Assembly (NCBI RefSeq): GCF_040784935.1
Contig: NZ_CP160680.1
Coordinates: 1,045,501-1,109,500 of the forward strand
Length of the DNA: 64,000 nucleotides
Source: Lewinella sp. LCG006
GTDB taxonomy: Bacteria; Bacteroidota; Bacteroidia; Chitinophagales; Saprospiraceae
Direction of reading: 5' to 3'
Shown here: piece by piece, positions 41,213 through 49,816 of the stretch
How the letters are laid out: every line of letters begins with the position of its first letter
Numbering within the stretch: the first letter of the stretch is position 1
Notes under the pieces: generated by a model
Seen by the model: the letters and a program-made list of their open reading frames with translations, nothing else
The model's database searches: none
Told to the model about the DNA's origin: nothing
Made by a program: the position numbers and the translations under genes

Positions 41213-42484
41213 ATGAAATACTTTTTCCTCCTCCTTACCTTCCTTTTTCAGCAAAGCATCATTGCCCAAGACAACTTCAGCGAAGATTTTGATCTTAACC
41301 TCGGTACGCTGAACAATCAAAATCAATGGAGTGGCAATACCAGTTTCCAAGTAACAACTGACGGCATGAACCTTGCCAATTATCCCCAAGACAACGCAGA
41401 CGGGCAGGTACTAACATTGCAGAGTAGTGGTGGAAATATTGGTCGCGACAACCTCTTGGCGACCTCCCTGGCCAGTGGCGCAGCCTATCTATCCTTTCTG
41501 GCTCGAATTGACAATGAGGAGCAATTGCCCACCTTTCCTGATTATCAGATGGCTTTAGAAAAAGAGGCTTTCACGAATACTTTTGGTGGCTTCGGTTTTT
41601 ATAAAGACCCATTAAATGGTGTAATAAAAGCCGCACTAACGACGCAGTCTTTAGCGGATGAAGTAACGAGTAGCATAACCTTTACGACGGCTACCGTCTA
41701 TCACATCGTCTTGAAATACGAATTTGTGGTGGCTGGCAACGACCTGCTCAAAGTGTTCATCAGTGACACGTTCATGTCCAAAGAGCCAGCTTCACCTACT
41801 TTAACCACCACCGTAAATGGTACTGGTCTACCCGATCAAATCGGTCGCATCTTGATCAATGCTCCCGCAACGAGTAGTAACATGATGGTAGTAGATGGTA
41901 TTCAATTCGGCAACGCCTGGAACGGCTTTTTTGACCTCGGCCTACTCCCGGTCGAACTAAGTGATTTTCGGGGAGAACACCATGAAAATGGCACGCTGCT
42001 TTTCTGGCAAACCCACTCAGAACACAACAACCAAGCTTTTGTGATTGAACGCAGCGGCGATGGTAAGACATTCAGCAGCATCGGTGAAGTAGCGGGTAGC
42101 GGCGACAGTGAGTACACCATCAATTATCAGTTTACCGACCCTAAGCCCGACTTGGGTAGAAATTATTATCGCCTCACCCAAATTGATTTTTCGGGCGAAC
42201 GTAGCCTAAGTGACATCATCACGGTCAACGTTTCAACTAAGCCTACCAGGATTCGCCTCTACCCGAATCCTACCAGTGATTTCCTCACAATTGTGTCTCA
42301 CCCCAACAGCACGAACAACATCTTTATCCGTAGCAGTAATAACACTTTGATGCCCCTGAACATGATGGAACAATCCTCTTCTCAGCAAGTGGTTGATGTT
42401 CGCAGTTTTGAACCCGGCTGGTATGTTATTGAAATACACAACAACCAGATGGGTAATATCCGGGAGGTCTTTGTTGTGCAATGA
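41213..42484 (+). CDS. Secreted protein of unknown function with T9SS sorting domain
   Basis: The 423-residue product has a signal peptide (MKYFFLLLTFLFQQSIIAQ). The mature N-terminal 240 residues form a beta-rich, probably jelly-roll or LamG-like domain (FSEDFDLNLGTLNNQNQWSG, YHIVLKYEFVVAGNDLLKVF, MVVDGIQFGNAW). Residues about 245-340 are fibronectin-like (LPVELSDFRGEHHENGTLLFW, NYYRLTQIDFSGERSLSDI) and a type A T9SS domain follows (IRLYPNPTSDFLTI). It follows the protease after a terminator. Carbohydrate binding is plausible but not shown. Confidence 0.85.
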   Translation: MKYFFLLLTFLFQQSIIAQDNFSEDFDLNLGTLNNQNQWSGNTSFQVTTDGMNLANYPQDNADGQVLTLQSSGGNIGRDNLLATSLASGAAYLSFLARIDNEEQLPTFPDYQMALEKEAFTNTFGGFGFYKDPLNGVIKAALTTQSLADEVTSSITFTTATVYHIVLKYEFVVAGNDLLKVFISDTFMSKEPASPTLTTTVNGTGLPDQIGRILINAPATSSNMMVVDGIQFGNAWNGFFDLGLLPVELSDFRGEHHENGTLLFWQTHSEHNNQAFVIERSGDGKTFSSIGEVAGSGDSEYTINYQFTDPKPDLGRNYYRLTQIDFSGERSLSDIITVNVSTKPTRIRLYPNPTSDFLTIVSHPNSTNNIFIRSSNNTLMPLNMMEQSSSQQVVDVRSFEPGWYVIEIHNNQMGNIREVFVVQ

Positions 42485-42576
42485 GTGGTTATTGTCCTCC
42501 CTTCCACTGATTACCCACCCCGTTTCACTTCTCTTTTATCCCCCATTTCCGATTTTACCCTAACTTTAGGAGGTTT

Positions 42577-42608
42577 ATAGTCTGCTCTGGCAGGCTATAT
42601 TTTTTTTG
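42577..42608 (+). terminator. Short hairpin plus T tract in the M28 peptidase leader
   Basis: ATAGTCTGC (42577-42585) pairs with GCAGGCTAT (42590-42598) with one G-T pair and loop TCTG, followed by a run of T at 42600-42607. It either ends the upstream transcript or acts as an attenuator, since a promoter-like TAACTTTA lies before it at 42561-42568. Confidence 0.6.
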
Positions 42609-42641
42609 ACATCATTGTTTCACTTGACTTAAAATCGCATT

Positions 42642-44231
42642 ATGACTAATCGCTTACTAGTGCTCGTATTTATGTTGTTCACGGCCTTTACCTTGGCGAC
42701 TGCCCAGGAAGAGGTCAATAAGGACATCAATGACCTGATCCGCAAACACGGTCTGGACCAAAGCCAAGCCATGGAAATTGCGGGCTGGATCACCGATGTC
42801 TATGGCCCGCGACTGACCGGCTCGCCCATGCTGGACAAGGCCACCGAATGGGCCCAAAACACCCTGACCGAATGGGGTATGACCAACGTACATTTGGAAA
42901 GCTGGGGGCCTTTTGGTCGCGGCTGGGAAATGACGCATTTTGAAATGCACGCTAATGGGCCCGGCTACTGGCCAGTCATTGCCTACCCCAAAGCCTGGTC
43001 ACCTTCGGTAAAGGGCACTGGAGAGGTCATCTATCTTCAGGCCACTAATGAGGAAGAGCTGGCCACTTACAAAGGAAAATTGAAAGGCAAGTTTGTGTTG
43101 TTCGACACGATACGCCAAGTAGAAGAACTATTTGAGCCAGCCGCCAAGAGACATGATGCAGAAAGCTTACTCGAACTGGCGAATGCTCCTGAACCCACCC
43201 CGCGCCCGCGCAGCAATTACCGTAATTTAAGTGGCTTTACGTTCAACCAGAAGATTTGGCAATTCCTCAGTGAAGAACAGCCGCTGGCCGTTTTGGACCG
43301 TAGCTACAAGGGCGACCTGGGTACCGTATTCGTTTCCGGCGCCCGGACAGCGGAAGGTAGAGCTCAAAATACAGACCGCGAAGTAATACCCCAGTTTACC
43401 TTGGCCGTAGAGCATTATAATCGCATTTTCCGCAATCTCCAGCGCGGTATTCCCGTACAGCTCAGTGTGGAACTGGAGGCTCACTATACCAACCCGGACG
43501 AGATGGAGCACAACATCATCGCAGAGATTCCTGGTACTGACCTGAAAGATGAGGTGGTCATGTTTGGTGCTCACTTTGATTCCTGGCATACTGGCACCGG
43601 TGCTACCGACAACGGCGCAGGCTCTACAGTGATGATGGAAGCAGCGCGCATTTTACTGGAAACGATCAAAGAAAGTGGTATCCAACCCCGTCGTACCCTC
43701 CGTTTGGCACTATGGACGGGCGAGGAACAGGGCTTGTTTGGATCTAGAGGCTACTCCAGGGAGCATTTTGCGGAGTTTCCACCCGACAACAACACCCCAC
43801 AAAGCTTGAAACCGGAGCAGGGAAAAATTTCTGCCTACTACAATCTGGACAACGGTACGGGTAAAATCCGGGGCGTATATATGCAGGGGAACGCCGCAGT
43901 AGGGCCCATTTTTCGGGCCTGGTTAGAACCCTTCAAGGACCTGGACGCCAGCACCCTGAGTTTGTCCAATACTGGCGGCACCGACCACCTGGCGTTTGAT
44001 GCCGTTGGTATCCCTGGCTTTCAGTTCATCCAGGAGCCCATGGCTTATTTTTCGCGTACCCACCACTCCAATATGGATAACCTGGATCACCTGGTAGAGG
44101 CCGATCTGGCCCAGGCGGCTACCATCATTGCTTCTTTCGTGTTCCATACGGCCATGCGCGATGAGATGATGCCGCGGAAGCCTTTCGAAGTGGAGACGAC
44201 GGAGAAGGAAAGCGATTCCAGCGAAAAATAA
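42642..44231 (+). CDS. M28 family peptidase (carboxypeptidase Q-like)
   Basis: A 529-residue exported metallopeptidase (MTNRLLVLVFMLFTAFTLATAQ signal). It has an N-terminal PA-like inserted region (WPVIAYPKAWSPSVKGTGEV ... KGKFVLFD) and the M28 catalytic domain with two-zinc ligands in FGAHFDSWH, GATDNGAGSTVMMEAARIL, TGEEQGLFGSRGY, and the late SNTGGTDHLAFDAVGIPG and RTHHSNMDN motifs. Such enzymes remove amino acids from peptides in the periplasm or outside. The length is longer than minimal M28 enzymes and similar to plasma-glutamate-carboxypeptidase types. It carries a hairpin in its leader and converges on the GNAT gene. Confidence 0.93.
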   Translation: MTNRLLVLVFMLFTAFTLATAQEEVNKDINDLIRKHGLDQSQAMEIAGWITDVYGPRLTGSPMLDKATEWAQNTLTEWGMTNVHLESWGPFGRGWEMTHFEMHANGPGYWPVIAYPKAWSPSVKGTGEVIYLQATNEEELATYKGKLKGKFVLFDTIRQVEELFEPAAKRHDAESLLELANAPEPTPRPRSNYRNLSGFTFNQKIWQFLSEEQPLAVLDRSYKGDLGTVFVSGARTAEGRAQNTDREVIPQFTLAVEHYNRIFRNLQRGIPVQLSVELEAHYTNPDEMEHNIIAEIPGTDLKDEVVMFGAHFDSWHTGTGATDNGAGSTVMMEAARILLETIKESGIQPRRTLRLALWTGEEQGLFGSRGYSREHFAEFPPDNNTPQSLKPEQGKISAYYNLDNGTGKIRGVYMQGNAAVGPIFRAWLEPFKDLDASTLSLSNTGGTDHLAFDAVGIPGFQFIQEPMAYFSRTHHSNMDNLDHLVEADLAQAATIIASFVFHTAMRDEMMPRKPFEVETTEKESDSSEK

Positions 44232-44253
44232 AGGGGTGTAGAGTGATTTTGGG

Positions 44254-44322
44254 TAGAAGGTAGAGGGATTAAGAAAAACGGTCTTTAGCTTTTCTTGCTT
44301 TTGAGCGTCCCTCTATCTTCTA
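44254..44322. terminator. Long hairpin between convergent genes
   Basis: TAGAAGGTAGAGGGA (44254-44268) pairs with TCCCTCTATCTTCTA (44308-44322) with one mismatch. An inner pair AAGAAAA/TTTTCTT lies within the loop. A similar string (CCCTCTACTTTCTAC) recurs near 57700. It could stop transcription from both sides. Confidence 0.6.
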
Positions 44323-44347
44323 CTACTCGATGTATTGCGCAGAAAAT

Positions 44348-44854
44348 TTACGGCAACAGCCCATACTTCACCTCGTCGAATACCTTTCCGTTTTTGAGAA
44401 CTGCTGCTTTTGCGACACCTTCATTTTCAAAGCCATTTTTTTCCAGTACGCGCATAGAGGCGGTATTGTAGTCGTAAGCAGATGCAAAGATGCGCCGTAA
44501 TTTCAGCTCCTTGAAACCAATTTGAATCATCTCTTTCACCGCCGCTGACGCCAAACCAAGTCCCCAGTAGGGCTCACCGATCCAGTAGCCCAGCTCGGCC
44601 GTACCTTCGTAGACATCCTGCGCCGGATGCAGACCAATCACCCCAACCAGCGTACCATCCAGCGTAATGGCGCGAATCGTAGGACCTCCGGGGGTAAGGG
44701 CCATTGAGATAAACTCATCCGCATCCTCCGCTGAATAAGGATGAGGCATCCGGTTGCGGACGTTGTTCCAGATATTGATATTGTTGGCTAGTTGGGCAAA
44801 TCGCTGTCGATCGGAAGCCTCCAAGGGTCGGAGGGCTATTTTGTTATCCATCAT
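44348..44854 (-). CDS. GNAT-family N-acetyltransferase (RimJ/RimL-like)
   Basis: A 168-residue protein of the RimJ/RimL type GNAT group: IALRPLEASDRQRFAQLANN at the N-terminus, TAELGYWIGEPYWGLGLASAAVKEM with the acetyl-CoA loop near residue 105, and LRRIFASAYDYNTASMRVLEKNGF. Substrates of relatives are N-terminal amines of proteins or small molecules. It is a separate minus-strand gene 75 bp from the xylA stop, so might be read through from xylBA. A second ATG directly after the first (44851) is an equally good start. Confidence 0.9.
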   Translation of the reverse strand: MMDNKIALRPLEASDRQRFAQLANNINIWNNVRNRMPHPYSAEDADEFISMALTPGGPTIRAITLDGTLVGVIGLHPAQDVYEGTAELGYWIGEPYWGLGLASAAVKEMIQIGFKELKLRRIFASAYDYNTASMRVLEKNGFENEGVAKAAVLKNGKVFDEVKYGLLP

Positions 44855-44928
44855 TTTTTCTTTTAAAATTTTGCAACAACAACATTCTTTACCTGCGATC
44901 CTGACGTCGCTAAAGCGTTTCCGGCTTA

Positions 44929-46254
44929 CTAGCTAAATTGATTGATAATATTTTCAAACAATTCCTGCTTGCCCGAACGTTGCTCCGGTTCACCACTTCG
45001 CTGTGCGATTTTAGCCAAATCGGCAAAGCTCAATTTACCATCGGCGAAGGCCTTTCCATCTCCGCTGGCAAAGGAGCTGTAACGCTCTTCTCGCAGCTTC
45101 AAATAAGGGGATTGCTGTAGCACTGCGTCGGCGGCTAGCAAAGCCCGCGCAAACACATCCATGCCTCCTATGTGGGCGTAGAAAATATCGGCAAGATCTG
45201 TAGAATTTCGGCGTGTCTTGGCATCGAAATTGATCCCTCCACCTTGCAAACCGCCACCCGTGAGGAAGACCAACATGGCTTCGGTCAGCTCCATCACATT
45301 ATTGGGAAACTGATCGGTATCCCAGCCGTTCTGGTAGTCGCCGCGATTGGCGTCCATGCTGCCCAGCATACCTGCATCGGCGGCTACTTGCAGCTCATGC
45401 TGAAAAGTGTGCTGCGCCAGGGTAGCGTGATTCACTTCGATATTGAGTTTGAAATCATCTGCCAAACCATATTCGCGTAAGAAATTGATCGACGTTGCCG
45501 CATCAAAATCATATTGGTGCTTACTGGGTTCCATCGGCTTAGGCTCAATAAAGAAGGCACCTTTGAATCCCTGTGCTCTGGCGTAATCTTTGGCCATGTG
45601 CAGGAACCTTGCCATGTGGTCGAGCTCCTGTTTCATATCTGTATTCAGCAGCGACATATAACCTTCGCGGCCTCCCCAAAAAACGTAATTCTCTCCGCCG
45701 AGCTTAATGGTCGCATCCAGTGCTATCTTCACCTGTGCACCAGCGTATGCTACTACGGCAAAGTCGGGGTTGGTCATCGCGCCATTCATGTAACGTGGGT
45801 TCGAAAACAAGTTGGCGGTTCCCCAGAGGAGTTTTACGCCGCTACTCTTTTGCTTCTCCAAGGCATAATCAGTGATAGCTGCTACCCTGCGCTCACTTTC
45901 CGCCAGCGTATCACCTTCCGCTACCAAATCAAAATCGTGAAAACAATAGTACGGCACCCCCAATTTGGTGATAAACTCAAAACCAGCGTCCATTTTATCT
46001 TTGGCTTCCTGTACCGCGTCGCTTGCTCCCAACCAAGGAAAACGCTTGGTGGGCGCACCAAAAGGATCGCCACCTGTACCACAAAGGGTATGCCACCAGG
46101 CTACCGCAAAGCGAAAATGCTCGGCCATGGTTTTTCCGGCTACTACCCGATCGGCTTCGTACCAACGGAAGGCCAATGGATTATCAGACTCCCGGCCCTC
46201 GAAAGGGATTTTTCCAATGCCTTTAAAATATTCTTTACTTCCTGTGGTTATCAT
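44929..46254 (-). CDS. xylA: Xylose isomerase
   Basis: The ATG at 46254 gives 441 residues, the size of class II xylose isomerases; the longer open frame to 46380 is translated repeat. The enzyme converts D-xylose to D-xylulose using two divalent metals. Visible motifs include [12 protein letters not shown] at the start, [12 protein letters not shown] (catalytic His), [36 protein letters not shown] (metal Glu), [18 protein letters not shown] and GSMDANRGD. It lies downstream of xylB on the same strand, 95 bp away with a copy of the dispersed repeat between them. No XylR repressor is nearby; regulation is unknown. Confidence 0.97.
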   Translation of the reverse strand: MITTGSKEYFKGIGKIPFEGRESDNPLAFRWYEADRVVAGKTMAEHFRFAVAWWHTLCGTGGDPFGAPTKRFPWLGASDAVQEAKDKMDAGFEFITKLGVPYYCFHDFDLVAEGDTLAESERRVAAITDYALEKQKSSGVKLLWGTANLFSNPRYMNGAMTNPDFAVVAYAGAQVKIALDATIKLGGENYVFWGGREGYMSLLNTDMKQELDHMARFLHMAKDYARAQGFKGAFFIEPKPMEPSKHQYDFDAATSINFLREYGLADDFKLNIEVNHATLAQHTFQHELQVAADAGMLGSMDANRGDYQNGWDTDQFPNNVMELTEAMLVFLTGGGLQGGGINFDAKTRRNSTDLADIFYAHIGGMDVFARALLAADAVLQQSPYLKLREERYSSFASGDGKAFADGKLSFADLAKIAQRSGEPEQRSGKQELFENIINQFS

Positions 46255-46347
46255 GGTTTGATGGTTTGATGGTTGTTGGAATACTTCCGATTTCCCACTT
46301 CCGATCTCCGACTTTGAGAATGGTAGATGGTTGATGGTTGATGGTTT
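46253..46347 (-). repeat. Dispersed two-module repeat, copy R3 (full)
   Basis: Read on the minus strand: module B (ACCATCAACCATCAACCATC), module A (CAAAGTCGGAGATCGGAAGT and GGGAAATCGGAAGT), then module B again (CCAACAACCATCAAACC). It directly touches the xylA ATG and makes up nearly all of the xylB-xylA spacer. Confidence 0.7.
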
Positions 46348-46349
46348 TT

Positions 46350-47831
46350 TCACAAAATCATTTTCAGATCGCTGTACCATTGTTGGTATGCCTCTTGGTA
46401 GCTATCCTTGGTTTTGCTGGGTTCGTAAGCTGTGACGAGTTTATTTCCCGTCATCGCTTCGCGGATGCTGCTGTAAATCCCCACTGCAACTCCTGCTGCT
46501 TTTGCGGCACCGATGGCTCCCGTAGTTTCCAGAACTTCGATGCGACTCCCCAGCAGATTGGAAATCGTACTAGCAAAGATACCCGATTGAAAAAGATTGT
46601 CGTTGCCAACCCGCATAACTTGCAAATCGAGCCCCATCTCTTGCAGTATTCCGGTACCGTAGACAAAAGAGAAAGCAACTCCCTCTAAAGCCGCTCGATA
46701 AAAATGAGCACGGTGATGGCGATTAAACTGCAGGTTGTTGATCCTCGCTCCGGGGGCTTTATTTTCCAGCATACGTTCTGCGCCATTGCCAAAGGGCAAA
46801 ATCCGCAGGCCATCCGCTCCCGGAGGGATGGCAGCAGCCAGTTTTTCCATTTCAGGGTAACCCAAGCCTTGTTCTGCCATGTGCTGCTTCACCCAGCTGT
46901 ACTGAATACCAGCACCATTGATGCAAAGCAAGATACCAATCCGAGGAGCTTCCCTGGTATGATTGACGTGGGCAAAGCCATTGACGCGGGATGCGGGATC
47001 ATAAAGCGGCCGATCCACTACCCCATAAACGACGCCCGAAGTCCCTCCGGTTGCCGCTACTTCGCCTGCTGCTAACACATTCAGCGAAAGGGCATTGTTT
47101 GGTTGATCACCGGCCCGGTAGTTGACGGGAATACCGCTGCTCAGCCCCGTGGCTTTGGCAGCAGCCGTCGTAACTGCTCCCTGTAAAGAGAAGGTATCTA
47201 CCAGTTCTGGTAATAGGTTTTCATCAAAACCATAATAATCCATCACCAGTGCCGCGGGCGTGTTCTCCTGAAAATCCCAAAGAATGCCCTCTGATAAGCC
47301 ACTGGCGGTCGTTCGAATTTCCCCAGTCAGCCGCATCGCGATGTAATCGCCTGGTAGCATTATTTTATGGATGCGCTCGTACAAGTCTGGCTCATTGTCC
47401 TTAACCCACTTCAGTTTAGAAGCCGTAAAGTTGCCCGGCGCATTGAGCAGGTGTTGTAAACACTTCTCTCTACCAATTTCCTCCGCAGCTTTATCTCCGA
47501 TTGCGACCGCCCGACTATCGCACCAAATAATTGAGGGACGTAATACTTCCTGATTTTCATCAACCAGCACCAGCCCGTGCATCTGGTAAGCGATCCCGAT
47601 ACCTTTGATCCGTGAGGGATCAATCTGGGTTAGCTGCAGCAGCTTTTGGGTCGCTAAACAAGCATTGCTCCACCAAGTTTCAGGATGCTGCTCGGCCCAG
47701 CCTGATTGTACCGCCAGCATTTCCATTTCTGTCGCTGGTGATTGGGCCACGGCCAGTTGCTCACCCGTCTGGGCATCTACCAAAGCTGCTTTGATAGAAG
47801 AAGACCCGATATCATAACCTAATAGATACAT
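46350..47831 (-). CDS. xylB: Xylulokinase
   Basis: A 493-residue FGGY-family sugar kinase that phosphorylates D-xylulose to xylulose 5-phosphate. The N-terminal phosphate motif [18 protein letters not shown], the sugar-binding segment [13 protein letters not shown] (Met-His-Gly), IIWCDSRA, the [23 protein letters not shown] segment with catalytic Asp and the C-terminal [12 protein letters not shown] are all present. It is the first gene of the xylBA pair. With XylA it feeds xylose into the pentose phosphate pathway. Confidence 0.95.
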   Translation of the reverse strand: MYLLGYDIGSSSIKAALVDAQTGEQLAVAQSPATEMEMLAVQSGWAEQHPETWWSNACLATQKLLQLTQIDPSRIKGIGIAYQMHGLVLVDENQEVLRPSIIWCDSRAVAIGDKAAEEIGREKCLQHLLNAPGNFTASKLKWVKDNEPDLYERIHKIMLPGDYIAMRLTGEIRTTASGLSEGILWDFQENTPAALVMDYYGFDENLLPELVDTFSLQGAVTTAAAKATGLSSGIPVNYRAGDQPNNALSLNVLAAGEVAATGGTSGVVYGVVDRPLYDPASRVNGFAHVNHTREAPRIGILLCINGAGIQYSWVKQHMAEQGLGYPEMEKLAAAIPPGADGLRILPFGNGAERMLENKAPGARINNLQFNRHHRAHFYRAALEGVAFSFVYGTGILQEMGLDLQVMRVGNDNLFQSGIFASTISNLLGSRIEVLETTGAIGAAKAAGVAVGIYSSIREAMTGNKLVTAYEPSKTKDSYQEAYQQWYSDLKMIL

Positions 47832-48034
47832 AAACAGCGAGCATATAATTTTTTATTAGCACTAAAAGTACTTCAATTTTTCAAAATAAAATGCTGTGAT
47901 AAGGTCGTGATACTTTTGTTACACTTCAACCCTAGCTTTGCCATTGTATTCCAACGAGAGGAGAAGGAAGCTGGTTAACCGGGGATAAAGATCCAATAGC
48001 TTGCTTTTTCTCGTATCTAATACTAGCGTTGGTA
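47832..48034. other. Non-coding upstream region between xylB and the MITE
   Basis: AT-rich near xylB (possible promoter area) and without any ORF or clear motif. Together with the MITE it forms the 412-bp gap between xylB and the Crp/Fnr-type gene, which are divergent. Confidence 0.4.
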
Positions 48035-48201
48035 TAGTGGTCTGTCAAACTTAAACTTTCCGGTTGCCCGATGCGTCTTTAGGCACTGCTCTTCGTTGGA
48101 GAACCCCTTGCGTAGCGCTGCTATGCAAGGGAACCTCCGCCTCGATCAGCACCAAAATCCGCGTTCGCTCAACCGGAACTTTAAATATTGACAGACCACT
48201 A
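48035..48201. repeat. MITE with 32-bp terminal inverted repeats (167 bp)
   Basis: TAGTGGTCTGTCAA at the left end and its exact complement at the right end extend to about 32 bp arms (48035-48066 and 48170-48201) with a few mismatches, both closing on CCGGTTG. The ends carry TA, fitting a TA target duplication of IS630/Tc1-mariner-type elements. An inner hairpin pairs CCCTTGC with GCAAGGG (about 48104-48128). It lacks a credible gene. The right end is 42 bp before the ATG of the Crp/Fnr-type gene. Confidence 0.8.
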
Positions 48202-48243
48202 GCCACCAACATCGATTTCAAAAAAATGTAAACTATAATCATA

Positions 48244-48927
48244 ATGGGAACCTCCTCTTTCGCCTACCTCAACGAATTCGCCACTCCTACTGCTAAAATT
48301 AGCACCTTTAAAGATGCTTTCGACCCCTTGTCTATACGCACACTGCCACGAGGCTCCTACTTATTTCTCCCGGAAGAGCAGGCCGACATGGTGTATTACA
48401 TCCAAGAGGGCACCATCAAATTGGGCACCTACGGAGCTGGCGGTAAGGAAATCACTAAAGCCATCTATCGCACAGGAGAAATTGTTGGTGCCATGGCCTT
48501 ATTGGGCGAAGAAAAGCACCATAATTTTGCTTATACCATGGAGCGGGTGAAAGTTCGTGTCATGAAAGTTGCCGATCTACAACAAAAAATTCGCCAGCAT
48601 CACAATCTTCATCTAGAGCTGATGCGGGTCGTGGGCCAACGTCTACTCGCTACGGAGCATCGTCTGGAATCGATGGTTTTTAAAAATTCTCGCAGCCGCA
48701 TCATTGAATATCTGTACGAGCTGGGGCAAGAGCAAGGACAGCGCGTAGGCTATGAAGTGCTGGTTCGCAAATTCCTTACGCACCAGGAGATCGCCAACCT
48801 GACGGCTACTTCCCGGCAAACGGTTACGACCATCTTGAATGAGTTGCGCAATGACAACATCATCACCTTCAACCGCAAACGATTATTGATTAGAGACATG
48901 GAGCTGCTCGCGAAGAAGGTGGGGTGA
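48244..48927 (+). CDS. Crp/Fnr family transcriptional regulator
   Basis: A 227-residue regulator. Residues about 30-120 form the cyclic-nucleotide-type beta-roll (LPRGSYLFLPEEQADMVYYI, GTIKLGTYGAGGKE, GEIVGAMALLGEE), then the dimer helix, then a winged HTH (LTHQEIANLTATSRQTVTTILNELRNDNIITF, about 173-205). There are no cysteines, so it cannot bind an FNR-type Fe-S cluster, and the cAMP-binding RxS pattern of CRP is absent; the effector is unknown. It may control the YceI/porin genes nearby, which carry a GTGATTTAAATCAC palindrome. Its promoter region abuts or lies in the MITE. Confidence 0.92.
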   Translation: MGTSSFAYLNEFATPTAKISTFKDAFDPLSIRTLPRGSYLFLPEEQADMVYYIQEGTIKLGTYGAGGKEITKAIYRTGEIVGAMALLGEEKHHNFAYTMERVKVRVMKVADLQQKIRQHHNLHLELMRVVGQRLLATEHRLESMVFKNSRSRIIEYLYELGQEQGQRVGYEVLVRKFLTHQEIANLTATSRQTVTTILNELRNDNIITFNRKRLLIRDMELLAKKVG

Positions 48928-49084
48928 AAGGGAGGCTTGCCTTTTGTGTTACTAAGAGGCAAAACCTACCCAGGTAAGCCTCACGGTATTGGGTACTGGG
49001 TATAGGGACTTTGAGTATTTTAAAGGAGGCTCGGGTTGAAGCCCAAGTTACATTTAGTTAAAAATCCGCTAAGCAAGTGTTCCT

Positions 49085-49717
49085 CTAATCCGCTGACAAC
49101 ACCAGCACCAAATCCATGTTGATCTTAATGCAATCATCTACCCTGATTGCTCCCAGCATTGCGCGGGGAGGTTCGATATTAAAATGGGTGAGATAAATGG
49201 GCTTGGCCCCCACGAAGCGGTAGCGCTGGTAGCCTAGATGAGTACCTCTTACGTGCATCACCATCTCCCGGGTTTCACCGGCGATCTTCAGTCTTAGGCG
49301 GGCTTGTAGGTCTTCCCATTCGTGGCATTCCCCGAAAAGCTGGTGATCGTGGGCTTTCACGCTCAACAATTGTATCTCTACAAATGGATGCTTATCAGCA
49401 GCCAGGGCTTCGTACATGTCCTTGTTCATCGTTCGATTGCCGCAATCCAGGGCTTGTACCGGCAATTGCAAAATACTGTTTACGAAAGAAAAACCATTCC
49501 CCTGTTCTTCCACCATGCTGCCCCGCCCGCCTTGAAGGGAAGAGGTACAATGACAGGTAAAGTCAACTACATTACTACTACCCTCAAGAAAGAGTTTACT
49601 TTCTGGATCGATAGTGTAGGAAAAAGAGGTGCGATTCTGCCATAAGGTATCAGGCTTCATCGATAGAAAAGCCGTAAACACCCCGATAGAAAACAGTGCA
49701 AAGAATAAGCTTTTCAT
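49085..49717 (-). CDS. YceI family periplasmic protein (copy 1)
   Basis: A 210-residue exported protein (MKSLFFALFSIGVFTAFL signal or anchor). It has the YceI-like lipocalin-type pattern: FSYTIDPESKLFLEGSSNVVDFTCHC at the start, ILQLPVQALDCGNRTMNKDMYEAL, HPFVEIQLLSVK and the conserved end ILLMLGAIRVDDCIKINMDLVL-type segment. YceI proteins bind isoprenoid lipids in studied cases. It lies last in a row with the porin and the second YceI; a terminator separates it from the porin. Confidence 0.85.
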   Translation of the reverse strand: MKSLFFALFSIGVFTAFLSMKPDTLWQNRTSFSYTIDPESKLFLEGSSNVVDFTCHCTSSLQGGRGSMVEEQGNGFSFVNSILQLPVQALDCGNRTMNKDMYEALAADKHPFVEIQLLSVKAHDHQLFGECHEWEDLQARLRLKIAGETREMVMHVRGTHLGYQRYRFVGAKPIYLTHFNIEPPRAMLGAIRVDDCIKINMDLVLVLSAD

Positions 49718-49733
49718 GATGCGATTGCGTAAG

Positions 49734-49774
49734 AAAAAGCCTCCCGGAAAGCGATATGCTTGCGGGGAGGCTTT
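49734..49774 (-). terminator. Rho-independent terminator after the porin gene (minus strand)
   Basis: AAAGCCTCCC (49736-49745) pairs with GGGAGGCTTT (49765-49774); an inner AAGC/GCTT pair closes the loop. On the minus strand the stem is followed by TTTTTC. It lies 42 bp after the porin stop and 20 bp before the YceI start. Confidence 0.8.
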
Positions 49775-49816
49775 CGTGATTAGAGAATGGTGTTCTGGAA
49801 AGAAAGAAGTTACTTC

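Noticed and set aside
42577-42608. Riboswitch upstream of the M28 peptidase
   Set aside because: Only a simple hairpin with T tract is visible; no conserved aptamer core.
45514-46269. 251-residue plus-strand ORF opposite xylA
   Set aside because: xylA is certain on the other strand and the ORF has Cys/His-rich random-looking sequence.
46255-46380. 42 extra N-terminal codons of xylA
   Set aside because: They translate the dispersed repeat and xylB end region; the ATG at 46254 matches family N-termini.
48051-48242. 63-residue minus-strand ORF in the xylB-crp spacer
   Set aside because: It lies almost wholly inside the MITE and its reading frame follows the terminal repeats.
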